Below are positions 8,066-16,007 of a stretch of DNA of 64,000 nucleotides, piece by piece; position 1 is the stretch's first letter, and each line of letters starts with the position of its first letter. Origin of the DNA: CAZYMF01 sp964648215 (GTDB lineage: Bacteria > Desulfobacterota > Binatia > HRBIN30 > JACQVA1); the NCBI GenBank assembly GCA_964648215.1, contig CAZYMF010000007.1, positions 1 through 64,000 on the forward strand, in the 5' to 3' direction. The translations under genes were made by a program, and so were the position numbers. The notes beneath the pieces were generated by a model, which had not been told where the DNA came from, ran no database searches, and worked only from the letters and a program-made list of their open reading frames with translations.

Positions 8066-9229
8066 ATGAGTTTCGCCAAACCTTGTGCCCACTACCCGGA
8101 CTGCGTCGGCTGTGCGCTGATCGGAAGGCCGTACGGGCGGCAGCTCGAGGAGAAGCGCGAAAGGGTCCGCCTCGCCTTTGCCGCCCATGAGAGTCTGAAG
8201 GCGCTGGCGATCCCCGAGCCGGTCGGGTCGCCCAAGGCCTTCGGCTACCGCAACCAGGCCAAGCTGGTGGCCCGCCGCACGCGACGCGGGCTGCTGCTGG
8301 GCATCTACCGGCCCGGCTCCCATGACGTCGTCGACATCCGCCAGTGCCCGGTCCATCACCCCCTCATCAACGAGGTGCTCGGCGCCGTGATCAGGAACGT
8401 GGAGCGCTTCGACGTTCCGATCTACGACGAACGAACCCACACGGGTCAGCTGCGCTATGTGATCGTCCGGGTCAGCACGTGGACCAAGCGGGCGCAGGTG
8501 ATTCTGGTCACCCGCGAGCGCGCGTGGGGACAGGCCCGGGTGCTGGCGCGCGCGCTCGGGCGCGTGCGCGGCGTGGCCAGCGTCGTTCAGAACGTGAATC
8601 CGGAGCCCGGCAACGTCATCCTCGGGCCCTCGTTCGTGTCGCTCGAGGGCGAGGCCGACCTCGTCGAGCGCGTCGGCTTCCTCAAGCTCAAGAGTCGGGC
8701 CGGCGCTTTTCTGCAGGCCAACATTCCCGTCGCCCGGAAGGTCTACCAGCGGGTCCTCGAATGGGCGGCCCCGGCGGCCGAGGATACGGCGGTGGATCTC
8801 TACTGCGGAGTCGGGGCGATCAGCTTCTACCTGGCTACCGCGGCGCGCCACGTCGTCGGCATCGAGTCCTCGCCGCCGGCCGTTCTCGACGCCAAGGCCA
8901 ACGTCCGCCTCAACGGCTTCCACAACGTGCGCTTCCATGCCGGGGAGACGGGCGCGCTCCTTCCCGAGATGGCCGAGCGCCTCGGGTGCGTCGATCTGAT
9001 CACTCTGAATCCGCCGCGCAAGGGAGCCGACGCGTCCACGCGCGAGGCGATCGTCGCCTGCGCGCCGCGCCGGGTGGTCTACGTCTCTTGCGACGCGGTG
9101 ACCCTGGCGCGCGACCTGGACTGGTTCGCGGCGCGCGGGTACGTCACGACGAGAGTACAGCCCTTCGACATGCTGCCGCAGACCGAGCACGTCGAGTGCG
9201 TCGCGGTGCTCGAGCGCGCGCCGGGCTAG
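8066..9229 (+). CDS. rlmD: 23S rRNA (uracil-5-)-methyltransferase, RlmD/RumA type
   Basis: A 387-residue SAM-dependent RNA m5U methyltransferase. C7, C13 and C16 near the N-terminus (C-x5-C-x2-C), together with the Cys of RQCPVHH, would hold the 4Fe-4S cluster of the RumA group. The methyltransferase core shows VDLYCGVGAISFYLA (SAM loop) and LNPPRKGA. The catalytic cysteine is in YVSCDAVTLARDL near the C-terminus. An N-terminal TRAM domain is absent, as in shorter bacterial homologues. Whether it modifies U1939, U747 or a tRNA cannot be told from sequence. It is divergent from the Memo gene across 226 nt, where I see no convincing promoter pair. Confidence 0.85.
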   Translation: MSFAKPCAHYPDCVGCALIGRPYGRQLEEKRERVRLAFAAHESLKALAIPEPVGSPKAFGYRNQAKLVARRTRRGLLLGIYRPGSHDVVDIRQCPVHHPLINEVLGAVIRNVERFDVPIYDERTHTGQLRYVIVRVSTWTKRAQVILVTRERAWGQARVLARALGRVRGVASVVQNVNPEPGNVILGPSFVSLEGEADLVERVGFLKLKSRAGAFLQANIPVARKVYQRVLEWAAPAAEDTAVDLYCGVGAISFYLATAARHVVGIESSPPAVLDAKANVRLNGFHNVRFHAGETGALLPEMAERLGCVDLITLNPPRKGADASTREAIVACAPRRVVYVSCDAVTLARDLDWFAARGYVTTRVQPFDMLPQTEHVECVAVLERAPG

Positions 9230-9306
9230 GGTGCTTGGAGTCTGGAACTTGCTTGGTTTGAGTCAAGTTTCGAAGGGTCATCGAGGGGAGCGACCAACGG
9301 GAGCGT

Positions 9307-9342
9307 GGGGCGAAGCCCCCGTCTCGCTGGGGCCGGTGCCCC
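9307..9342. terminator. Two tandem GC hairpins between convergent genes
   Basis: GGGGC-GAA-GCCCC (9307-9319) and GGGGC-CGGT-GCCCC (9329-9342) sit back to back between the convergent rlmD and AhpD-like genes, the second ending just before the latter's stop. Neither has a U-tract, so factor-independent termination is uncertain. The placement fits a bidirectional transcription block. Confidence 0.4.
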
Positions 9343-9343
9343 G

Positions 9344-9892
9344 CTACTCGTCTTCCTCGATCTCGATCTGCAGCGGCATGAGGAAGCGGCTCATCATGTT
9401 CCAGTAGGCGATCACCATCGTCAGCTCGACGATCTCCTGATCGCTGAAGCGCTCGCGGATGCGGATGAAGAGCTCGTCGGGCACGGTGACGTCGCGCGTG
9501 ACCGTCTCGGCGTACTCGAGCACCAGCCGCTCGTCGTCGCCGTAGTAGGGATAGGTCCGGTAGGCCCCGACGTTGGCGATCTGCTTGTCGTTCAGACCCG
9601 CGGCCTTGCCGATGATCACGTGCTGCTGGAAGCCGTAATCGCAGCGGTTGACGCGGAACAGCTGCAGCACCGCCAGCTCGCGCAACTTGGGGTCGAGCGC
9701 GAGATCCTTGAGCATGGCGTTGCCGAGCGAGCTCACGCGGCGCAGCAGCACCGGCGAGTGCGCGAGCGCGCGCATGGGGTTGAGCACGAAGGGACGTCCG
9801 AAGAGGGGGACGGCGCCGCGCTCGAGGCGGTCGAAGATCGCCCGCACCTCGGCAGAGGCGGCGGCTCCGTCGACGTACGGGATGCGGGCCAT
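9344..9892 (-). CDS. Carboxymuconolactone decarboxylase / AhpD-like family protein
   Basis: 182 residues, all-helical CMD fold. The core LRELAVLQLFRVNRCDYGF followed by QQH matches the family active-site helix (E..R..C..H). The usual CxxC pair is reduced to one cysteine, as in many stand-alone CMD proteins of the R-x-C-x-Y-x-x-x-x-H type. That argues against a classical AhpD peroxidase and for an uncharacterised hydrolase or decarboxylase-like role. The start MARIPYVDG is the family N-terminus. The gene lies downstream of a clear promoter and has no ribosome-binding site. It is divergent from the amino-sugar operon. Confidence 0.8.
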   Translation of the reverse strand: MARIPYVDGAAASAEVRAIFDRLERGAVPLFGRPFVLNPMRALAHSPVLLRRVSSLGNAMLKDLALDPKLRELAVLQLFRVNRCDYGFQQHVIIGKAAGLNDKQIANVGAYRTYPYYGDDERLVLEYAETVTRDVTVPDELFIRIRERFSDQEIVELTMVIAYWNMMSRFLMPLQIEIEEDE

Positions 9893-9900
9893 GGCGGGAG

Positions 9901-9930
9901 GTTCTACCAATCTCGGCCATGCCAAGCCAA
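9901..9930 (-). promoter_or_regulatory. Sigma70-type promoter of the AhpD-like gene
   Basis: Reading the minus strand, TTGGCT (9930-9925), an 18-nt spacer and TAGAAC (9906-9901) are followed by only 8 nt before the ATG at 9892. There is no Shine-Dalgarno, so the message should be leaderless or nearly so. Confidence 0.5.
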
Positions 9931-9980
9931 GCGCACGAGCGGCGTGCTTCGACGCGGCCTTTCGTGATAGTCCGGTTCCG

Positions 9981-10991
9981 TTGCGAGGTGAGCGCACGGG
10001 CCAGGAGCAACCAATCCTTCTCGCTCTCGACGCCGGGGGCAGCTCGACGCGGGCACTGCTGCTGCAGCCGGACGGTCGCGTGCTCGGCCGTGGCACCGGC
10101 GGTCCGGCAAACCATATCTTGTCGGGCTGGGACACCGCGCGGCGCTCGATCGGCGAGGCGATCGCGCAGGCGTGCACGACGGCCGGGGTGACGAACGACC
10201 GGATCGCGGCGGCCGTGGCGGGCAGCGCCGGCGTGGGTCCGCAAGGCGAAGGCCGCGAAGTCATCGAGGATTTGTTGCACGAGCTGGTGCCGCGAGCGCA
10301 GGCGCGGGCGACGGGGGACATGGTGACGGCCTTCTGGGGCGCGCTCGACTCCGAGCTCGGCGTGGTCGTCGCCGCCGGCACCGGCTCGGTCTGCTACGGC
10401 CGCAACGCGCAGGGAGCCGGCCGGCAGGTGGGTGGTTGGGGCCACCTCATGGGAGACGAGGGCAGTGCGTACGACATCGCCGTCTGCGCCTTGCGCGCCG
10501 CCGCGCGGGCCACCGACGGCCGCGGGCCGCAAACGGCGTTGAGCCAAGGTCTGGCGGCGGCGCTCGGGGTGAGCGACTTCGTCGGCGTGGCCTTCCGCGT
10601 GTACGGAGAGCCGCTGTCGCGCGACTCCATCGCCCGGTTGGCCACGGTGGTTAGTGACGCCGCCGCCGGCGGCGACGCGGTGGCGCGCGAGCTGCTCGCC
10701 GCAGCGGGTCGCGAGCTCGGGCTGGCTGCCGTCGCGGCGTTGCGGTCGGTTGGTCTTGCCGAGCGCTCGGCGCCGGTCGCCTACACCGGTGCCGTGTTCG
10801 ACGCCGGTGCGCCGGTCATAGAACCGTTCCGGTGCGCGGTGATCTCGCTGTGTCCTCGCGCCTCCGTCGTCCCGCCGCGGTTTCCGCCCGTGGTCGGCGC
10901 CTTCAAGCTCGCCCTGCGGCAAATCGGGGGGGGATTTACCACCGCGGTCGCGGCGCGCCTGCGCGCGACCCTGGGCGCGGAGGAAGGGTGA
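9981..10991 (+). CDS. N-acetylglucosamine kinase-like protein (BadF/BadG/BcrA/BcrD ATPase family)
   Basis: An ASKHA-fold sugar kinase of about 336 residues. The phosphate-1 loop LLALDAGGSSTRALLLQ is near the N-terminus, the phosphate-2 region VVVAAGTGSVCYG lies mid-protein, and a glycine-rich GGWGHLMGDEGSAYD follows. It leads an operon that ends in NagA, so phosphorylation of an N-acetylated amino sugar is the natural reading. The start is uncertain: TTG at 9981 gives the shortest sensible N-terminus, and an ATG at 9891 would overlap the divergent gene. A GGAG at 10004 lies after both. Its TGA stop overlaps the next ATG. Confidence 0.78.
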   Translation: MRGERTGQEQPILLALDAGGSSTRALLLQPDGRVLGRGTGGPANHILSGWDTARRSIGEAIAQACTTAGVTNDRIAAAVAGSAGVGPQGEGREVIEDLLHELVPRAQARATGDMVTAFWGALDSELGVVVAAGTGSVCYGRNAQGAGRQVGGWGHLMGDEGSAYDIAVCALRAAARATDGRGPQTALSQGLAAALGVSDFVGVAFRVYGEPLSRDSIARLATVVSDAAAGGDAVARELLAAAGRELGLAAVAALRSVGLAERSAPVAYTGAVFDAGAPVIEPFRCAVISLCPRASVVPPRFPPVVGAFKLALRQIGGGFTTAVAARLRATLGAEEG

Positions 10992-12298
10992 TGCAGATGC
11001 GAGTCGGCTTTGCCCAACGGGACATCACGCCACCGCTGGGGCTGCCGCTGGGTGGCTACGGCGCGCGTTTCGGGGGAGCCGAGGCGGTGCTCGACCCGCT
11101 GTGGTGTCGCGCCGCCGTCCTCGATGATGGCCGAACGGTCATCGCCGTCGTTGTCCTCGACCTCGTCCACGTGTTCGGCCCGTGGGTGGCTCAGGTGCGT
11201 TCCGCGGTGCACGACCGCCTCGGCATCGCCGGTGAACGCGTCTTGGTCGCGGCTACCCACACGCACGCGGGACCGGGCGTGTTCCGCTCTTCGATCGTGG
11301 CGAACACCGAGGTGTCGGGCTACGAAGAAAGCTTGCTCGAAACGGTCGCCGCTTGTGTTGGCGAGGCCGCCGCTGCCCTCGATGTCGCCGAGCTGCGGTT
11401 CGGGTCTGCCGCCGTGGCCGGCATCGCCGCCAATCGGCGCGATCCGGCGCGGCCGGTGGACGAAGAGGTGCGGGTGCTGAGCGCGCATCGGCGCGATGGC
11501 GACCCGCTCGGCGTCATCGCGAACTTCACCTGCCATCCGACGGTGCTGTCGGCAGCCAACCACGCCTACTCCGGCGACCTGTTCGGTGTTGGCGCCGAGC
11601 AGGCGGCGCAGCTGGTCGGCGCCCCGGTTCTCTTGCTGAACGGCGCCGCCGGCGATGTGAGCACGCGCTTCACGCGCCAGGCACAGACGCACGACGAGGT
11701 GCGGCGAATGGCGCAACGGCTCGCCGCAGGGGTGGAGCGAGCCGTTCGCGGCGCGGTGGCGAGCGCGGGATCAGGGCTGGCGGCGGCGGTGCAATCGGTT
11801 CCCGTCCGCCGGCGGACGCTGCCGAGCCCCGAGGCGGCGCTGGCGCAGGCGCACGCCGCGCTGGCGGAGGTCGACAGGTTGAAGCGCAGCGAGGCGGGTG
11901 CCGGCGCCTTGCGCCTCGCGCAGGTGCGAGCCGAGGGGGCGCAGGCCGAGCTCTGGGTGAGCGGCCAGGGCGGTTGGGAAGCCCTGTTCGGGGCCCGCCC
12001 GGCGGTGGCCGAGCTGCAGGGGTTGCGTCTCGGCGACGTGGCCGTCGTGGCCGCGCCCGGGGAGCTGTTCTCGGCGGCCGGCGCGGCGGTACGGCGTCGC
12101 CTGCGCGGGCGGGCGCTGCTGGCCGGCTATGCCAACGACTATCTCGGCTACTTCATTCCCGAGGCCGATGCTGCCGAGGGCGGATACGAGGCGTTGATGG
12201 CGATGGTGGACCCGGCGTGCGAGGCGGCGATTCGCGCGGGGCTGATCGCAGTGAGCGCGCGGGCTGGCTGTGTCGTGGACGAAGCGGGGTCTTCATGA
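10991..12298 (+). CDS. Neutral/alkaline ceramidase-like amidohydrolase (short form)
   Basis: 435 residues matching the N-terminal domain of neutral ceramidases. The metal-binding region includes VAATHTHAGPG (about 86-96) and NFTCHPTVLS. GAAGDVS carries the serine that aligns with the ceramidase nucleophile region. No signal peptide is visible, and the protein lacks the C-terminal immunoglobulin-like part of secreted ceramidases, which are about 600 residues or more. It sits inside an amino-sugar operon with 1-nt and 4-nt overlaps to its neighbours, which suggests an intracellular amidase acting on an N-acyl amino sugar or amide rather than ceramide. That substrate is inference. Confidence 0.78.
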   Translation: MQMRVGFAQRDITPPLGLPLGGYGARFGGAEAVLDPLWCRAAVLDDGRTVIAVVVLDLVHVFGPWVAQVRSAVHDRLGIAGERVLVAATHTHAGPGVFRSSIVANTEVSGYEESLLETVAACVGEAAAALDVAELRFGSAAVAGIAANRRDPARPVDEEVRVLSAHRRDGDPLGVIANFTCHPTVLSAANHAYSGDLFGVGAEQAAQLVGAPVLLLNGAAGDVSTRFTRQAQTHDEVRRMAQRLAAGVERAVRGAVASAGSGLAAAVQSVPVRRRTLPSPEAALAQAHAALAEVDRLKRSEAGAGALRLAQVRAEGAQAELWVSGQGGWEALFGARPAVAELQGLRLGDVAVVAAPGELFSAAGAAVRRRLRGRALLAGYANDYLGYFIPEADAAEGGYEALMAMVDPACEAAIRAGLIAVSARAGCVVDEAGSS

Positions 12299-13041
12299 GC
12301 GCGGACGGTGGCGAGCGCTACTTCGACCTGGTGATCGATCTGCTCTTGCGGTTGCGCGAGAGTCAGCGCGCCGCCATCGCGGCGGCGGCCGATGCCGTGG
12401 CGGCTTCCCTGCGTGCCGGCGGAGTCGTCCACCTTTTCGGTACCGGCCACTCGCACATGCTGGCCGAAGAGGTCTTCTATCGCGCCGGCGGTCTCGTGCC
12501 GATCGACGCCATGCTCGACGCCAGCGTCGTTCTCAGCGGCGGCGCGCACCGCAGCACGATCACCGAGCGAACGTCCGGCGCGGCCGCGGAGATCGCCGGC
12601 CGTTACGACCTTCGTCCCGGCGACATCGGGATCGTGATCTCGAACTCCGGACGCAATCCCGCGCCGATCGAGATGGCCTTGCTCATGAAGGAGCACGGGC
12701 TCACGGTGATCGCGCTCACCAGCCTCGCCCATTCGCGGGCGTTTGCGCCCGTGCCGCCGCACGAAGCTCGCCTGGAGGAGGTCGCCGACATCGTGCTCGA
12801 CAACGGAGGCGCCATCGGGGATGCGGCGTTGCGGCTCGAAGGGGTGACCCATCCCGTCGGTCCGACGTCGACCATTGCGGGAGCGGCGGTGTTGCACGCG
12901 GTTTTCATCGGTGCGATGGAAAAGCTGGTCGCCGACGGGCGCCCGGTGGTCAATCTACCCAGCGGAAACGTCGAGGGTGCCGATCTGACGGCGGTGGCGG
13001 CAGAGCTCGAACGGGTACGCCGTCGCCTCCGGCATTGGTGA
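12295..13041 (+). CDS. SIS-domain protein, UPF0309-type putative sugar isomerase
   Basis: 248 residues with one sugar-isomerase (SIS) fold: HLFGTGHSHMLAEEVFYRAGG at about 44-64 and IVISNSGRNPAPIEMA at about 118-133 form the phosphosugar-binding loops. It begins inside the stop of the ceramidase-like gene (ATGA) and ends 3 nt before nagA. In similar operons SIS proteins isomerise, de-etherify or sense phosphorylated amino sugars. With no NagB or MurQ-like gene visible here, it could supply the step next to NagA. It is shorter than MurQ and lacks the clear MurQ motifs. Confidence 0.8.
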   Translation: MSADGGERYFDLVIDLLLRLRESQRAAIAAAADAVAASLRAGGVVHLFGTGHSHMLAEEVFYRAGGLVPIDAMLDASVVLSGGAHRSTITERTSGAAAEIAGRYDLRPGDIGIVISNSGRNPAPIEMALLMKEHGLTVIALTSLAHSRAFAPVPPHEARLEEVADIVLDNGGAIGDAALRLEGVTHPVGPTSTIAGAAVLHAVFIGAMEKLVADGRPVVNLPSGNVEGADLTAVAAELERVRRRLRHW

Positions 13042-13044
13042 GCG

Positions 13045-14211
13045 ATGACGAAGGTACGCGGCCTTTTGCTTCGCGGCGGCGAGGTGCTGACGCCGCAGGG
13101 CCTGCGCCCGGGAATCGACGTTCGCATCGACGACGGCGTGATCACCCGTGTGGGCCCCGCCCTGTCCGACGCGGGAGCCGAGGTGGTGGATGCGGGTGAC
13201 CTCATCGTCGCCCCCGGCTTCATCGACGTGCACGTTCACGGTGCCGGCGGGGCGATGTGCGAGCAGGCCGACCCGGCGGGCGTCGACACCATCTCGACGA
13301 CGTTGGCCCGGTTCGGCACCACCGGCTTCTTGGCGACCCTGGCCACCTTGCCGGAAGAAGCCTTGCGCGAAGCCGTCCGGGTCGTCGCCGGAGCCGTGGG
13401 CAACGAGCCGGGGGCACGGATCCTCGGCATTCATCTGGAAGGCCCCTACCTCAATCCGCAGCGTGCCGGGGCCCAGGCGATCCCGTGGATGCGGGCGCCC
13501 TCGATCGAGGAGTTCGATGCGCTGCAGGATCTCAGCGGTGGTTTGATTCGGCTGGTGACGATCGCCCCCGAGCTGGACGGTGCGCTGCCGTTCATCCGCG
13601 AGGTGCGCGCCCGGGGGGTCGCCGTCGCCGCCGGGCATTCGAACGCGACCGCAGCCGAGATGGAGCTGGCGATGCAGGCGGGGGTGACGCACGTCACGCA
13701 CCTGTTCAACGCCATGCGCGAGGTGCACCACCGCGAGCCCGGAATCGCGGGGGTGGCGTTGACCGACGATCGCCTGTCGGTCGAGCTGATCTGCGACGGC
13801 CATCACCTCAGCTCGCAGGCGGTGGACATCGCGCTGCGCTGCAAGCCACCGGGGAAGGCGGTGCTGATCACCGACGCCGTGGCGGCTCTGGGTCTGCCCG
13901 ATGGAGAGTACGAGATGTTCGGTGTGTGCTGTGTCGTGGCCGGAGGGGCGGTGCGGCTGAAGGGCGGGGGGCCGTTGGCCGGTAGCTGTCTGACGCTCGA
14001 TTGCGCCGTTCGCAACGTGCATCGCTGGCGGCCGGACATTCCCCTGGCGGACGTGCTCAACGCGGCTTCGCTCGCCGCGGCGCGGGTCGTCGGTGCCGAC
14101 CGGGGGAGGATCGAGCCGGGCAAGGATGCCGATGTCGTGCTGCTGAGCCGCGACCTCGAGGTGGTGCGGACGCTGCGCGGTGGAGTCGCGGTGGGGCCGC
14201 TTGCGCAGTGA
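13045..14211 (+). CDS. nagA: N-acetylglucosamine-6-phosphate deacetylase
   Basis: A 388-residue amidohydrolase-superfamily enzyme that removes acetate from GlcNAc-6-P. The conserved FIDVHVHGAGG (first metal/His motif), HLEGPYLNPQRAGAQ, the AGHSNA loop, THLFNAMREVHHREPG and the catalytic aspartate of ITDAVAALG are all present in NagA order. It closes the four-gene amino-sugar operon, whose genes overlap or sit within 3 nt, so expression should be stoichiometrically linked to the kinase and SIS proteins. Confidence 0.92.
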   Translation: MTKVRGLLLRGGEVLTPQGLRPGIDVRIDDGVITRVGPALSDAGAEVVDAGDLIVAPGFIDVHVHGAGGAMCEQADPAGVDTISTTLARFGTTGFLATLATLPEEALREAVRVVAGAVGNEPGARILGIHLEGPYLNPQRAGAQAIPWMRAPSIEEFDALQDLSGGLIRLVTIAPELDGALPFIREVRARGVAVAAGHSNATAAEMELAMQAGVTHVTHLFNAMREVHHREPGIAGVALTDDRLSVELICDGHHLSSQAVDIALRCKPPGKAVLITDAVAALGLPDGEYEMFGVCCVVAGGAVRLKGGGPLAGSCLTLDCAVRNVHRWRPDIPLADVLNAASLAAARVVGADRGRIEPGKDADVVLLSRDLEVVRTLRGGVAVGPLAQ

Positions 14212-14253
14212 TGTGTCGTTGTCCAAGCACCCGGATCATCGGCAAAATTCCGC

Positions 14254-14282
14254 TTGACGAGGCCCAGGGCCTGCCGTAGCCT
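14254..14282 (+). promoter_or_regulatory. Sigma70-type promoter (TTGACG-N17-TAGCCT)
   Basis: TTGACG at 14254 and TAGCCT at 14277 are exactly 17 nt apart and precede the secreted hypothetical gene by 31 nt. Unlike most promoters in this window, a GGAGG ribosome-binding site follows, so this transcript has a normal leader. Confidence 0.6.
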
Positions 14283-14313
14283 TCGCGCGGAAATGGCAGG
14301 CAATGGAGGCGGC

Positions 14314-14955
14314 ATGAATTCGAAAAATCTGGTGATCGCGGTGTTCCTGATGCTGGCGCCGGCCGTGGCATTGGCCATCGGCCCCGAGGTCGAGCGAGTC
14401 ACACCCGCCAACCGGCCTTACATCGTCGAGGTCGGTGGCCCGCGGCCGCTCAGCTCGGCCGGGCTCGGTCGCGAGGTGAAGCTCGACAGCGACCTGGCGG
14501 AGTACCTCGACCATTACGGCTGGCCCGATTACGCCGAGCTGCAGGAGATCGAGCCAAATCCGCCCTGGGCGTCGTACGAAGTGCGGATCTACTACCTCAA
14601 GCGCAATGTCGAGCTGGCCTTCGGGCGCGCGTTCATCGCCCCGAGCGTCACCAATCTCGGCGTCGTGAAGTACTCGGGGCTGATGGACCAGGTGACGCGG
14701 GACCGTGTCGTCGCCCTGGCAACACCGCCCATGATCGTCCGTGAGCAACCCGCTCCGGTGCAGATCAAGCCGGTCAAGGCCGAGGTCGAGGCCGGGCCGC
14801 CCGTCGCCACCGACCAGATCGAGCCGCTGGTGCGGCGCATCGAAGCTGCCGCCGATCGGGCTTCGGTGGCCGCGGACCACGCGGCCGAGGCCAGCCACGC
14901 GGCGACTACGGCCGCCGATCGTACGGTGACCATCATGGAGAAGGTCAGCCAGTAA
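14314..14955 (+). CDS. Secreted hypothetical protein with Ala-rich C-terminal coiled coil
   Basis: 213 residues, no family recognised. The N-terminus MNSKNLVIAVFLMLAPAVALA is a signal peptide with likely cleavage after ALA. A compact middle region (about 25-135) carries EYLDHYGWPDYAELQEIEP and YEVRIYYLKRNVELAFGR. The C-terminus (about 160-213) is an Ala-rich heptad-like helix, DRASVAADHAAEASHAA, that resembles periplasmic coiled coils such as Lpp-like tails. A strong GGAGG lies 5 nt before the ATG, which fixes the start. The gene is convergent with the HtrA-like gene, and its own promoter makes it monocistronic. Function unknown. Confidence 0.75.
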   Translation: MNSKNLVIAVFLMLAPAVALAIGPEVERVTPANRPYIVEVGGPRPLSSAGLGREVKLDSDLAEYLDHYGWPDYAELQEIEPNPPWASYEVRIYYLKRNVELAFGRAFIAPSVTNLGVVKYSGLMDQVTRDRVVALATPPMIVREQPAPVQIKPVKAEVEAGPPVATDQIEPLVRRIEAAADRASVAADHAAEASHAATTAADRTVTIMEKVSQ

Positions 14956-14970
14956 CGGGCGGCTCCTCTT

Positions 14971-15870
14971 TCAGGCGAAGAACTGCTCGGCGTCACCGGC
15001 CGTGATGGCGAGACTCTCGACGCCGTCGCCGCGAAACACCGTGCACTGAATCTGGTCTCCCGGCCGGTGCTGCCACAGCCGGCGGTAGAGCGCGTCGCGG
15101 GCACGGATTTCCTCGCCGTCGACCGTGAGGAGCACGTCGCCCGCCTTCATCCCGGCCACCTCGGCCGGAGTGCCCGGTAGGATGCCGGCGATCACCACGC
15201 GCTCCTGCAGTGCGTAGCAGTACACGCCGATCCAGGCCCGTGGCGGGAGACTCGTGCGACGTCCGTGGCGCAGCAGCTCGTCGCGATAGTCGAGGAAGTA
15301 CTCGACGGGAATCGCCAGCGTGAAGCGGCCCACCTCGTTCAGATCCAGTGAAACGACGCCCACCATGCGACCCAGGCGGTCGAACATCGCCCCACCGCTC
15401 AAGCCGGGGTTCATCGCGGTGCTGGTGATGCCGCGCTCGAGGCGATACTCCCAGTAGGCGTCGTAGGGAGCCAGGCTGCTGACCACCCCGGTGCCGACGC
15501 GGCGCGCGTCACCGCTGGCCGAGGCGAGGAGGAACACCTCGTGGCCTCGCTCCAGCGTGGTCGATGGTGCCAGCCGGGCGGCCGGGGCCTTGCGTCCGTC
15601 CAGCTTCAGGACCGCCAAACCGGTGGCAAAGTCCTGCGCGACCACCCCCGCCGACGCCCTGGTGCCGTCGATCAAGGTGACCTCGATGCGCGCGGCGCCG
15701 AGAACGATGTACTGCACGGTCAGGATCAGGCCGGCGGGGTCCACCAGCGTCCCAGAGCCGGCGCGCTCGGTGCCGAGGATCGAAGCCGAAGCATGCGCCG
15801 GATCGATGTTGACGTGGAGGTGAACGCTGGCCGGCAGCGAAGACTCGAGTAGGGTGACGGAAGCGTTCAT
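14971..15870 (-). CDS. HtrA-like trypsin/PDZ protein with degenerate catalytic triad (pseudoprotease)
   Basis: 299 residues: trypsin-like domain (about 25-200) and one C-terminal PDZ domain (about 212-290, IAGILPGTPAEVAGMKAGDVLL). The serine loop NPGLSGGAMFD retains S158. At the histidine position the sequence is GLILTVQYIV, with Tyr54 where HtrA has His. At the aspartate position TGLAVLKL has Gly84 where HtrA has Asp. Two of three triad residues are therefore missing, and no proteolysis is expected. No signal peptide is seen from the ATG chosen; a TTG start 12 codons upstream adds only a basic Pro-rich stretch. It may act as a PDZ-based binding or scaffold protein. Divergent from pabB. Confidence 0.8.
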   Translation of the reverse strand: MNASVTLLESSLPASVHLHVNIDPAHASASILGTERAGSGTLVDPAGLILTVQYIVLGAARIEVTLIDGTRASAGVVAQDFATGLAVLKLDGRKAPAARLAPSTTLERGHEVFLLASASGDARRVGTGVVSSLAPYDAYWEYRLERGITSTAMNPGLSGGAMFDRLGRMVGVVSLDLNEVGRFTLAIPVEYFLDYRDELLRHGRRTSLPPRAWIGVYCYALQERVVIAGILPGTPAEVAGMKAGDVLLTVDGEEIRARDALYRRLWQHRPGDQIQCTVFRGDGVESLAITAGDAEQFFA

Positions 15871-15950
15871 CGGGGCGGGGGGCCTTCTCCGAGTAGATTG
15901 GGGCAATCCTTACGGAAGTTCAATCCTGGCGGTCATCGTTCGCGCCCCGA

Positions 15951-15980
15951 GTTGCATGCAACCGGTGCGGTGGCTAAGAA
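15951..15980 (+). promoter_or_regulatory. pabB promoter with its -35 inside a 12-bp palindrome
   Basis: The perfect palindrome GTTGCATGCAAC (15951-15962) contains TTGCAT (15952-15957), 17 nt upstream of TAAGAA (15975-15980), which is a plausible pabB promoter with a 27-nt leader to the ATG at 16008 and an AGGA ribosome-binding site. A palindrome over the -35 is what an operator for a dimeric repressor would look like; no regulator is identified. Confidence 0.45.
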
Positions 15981-16007
15981 CGACGCCGCTGCCAAAGCAG
16001 GAATCGA

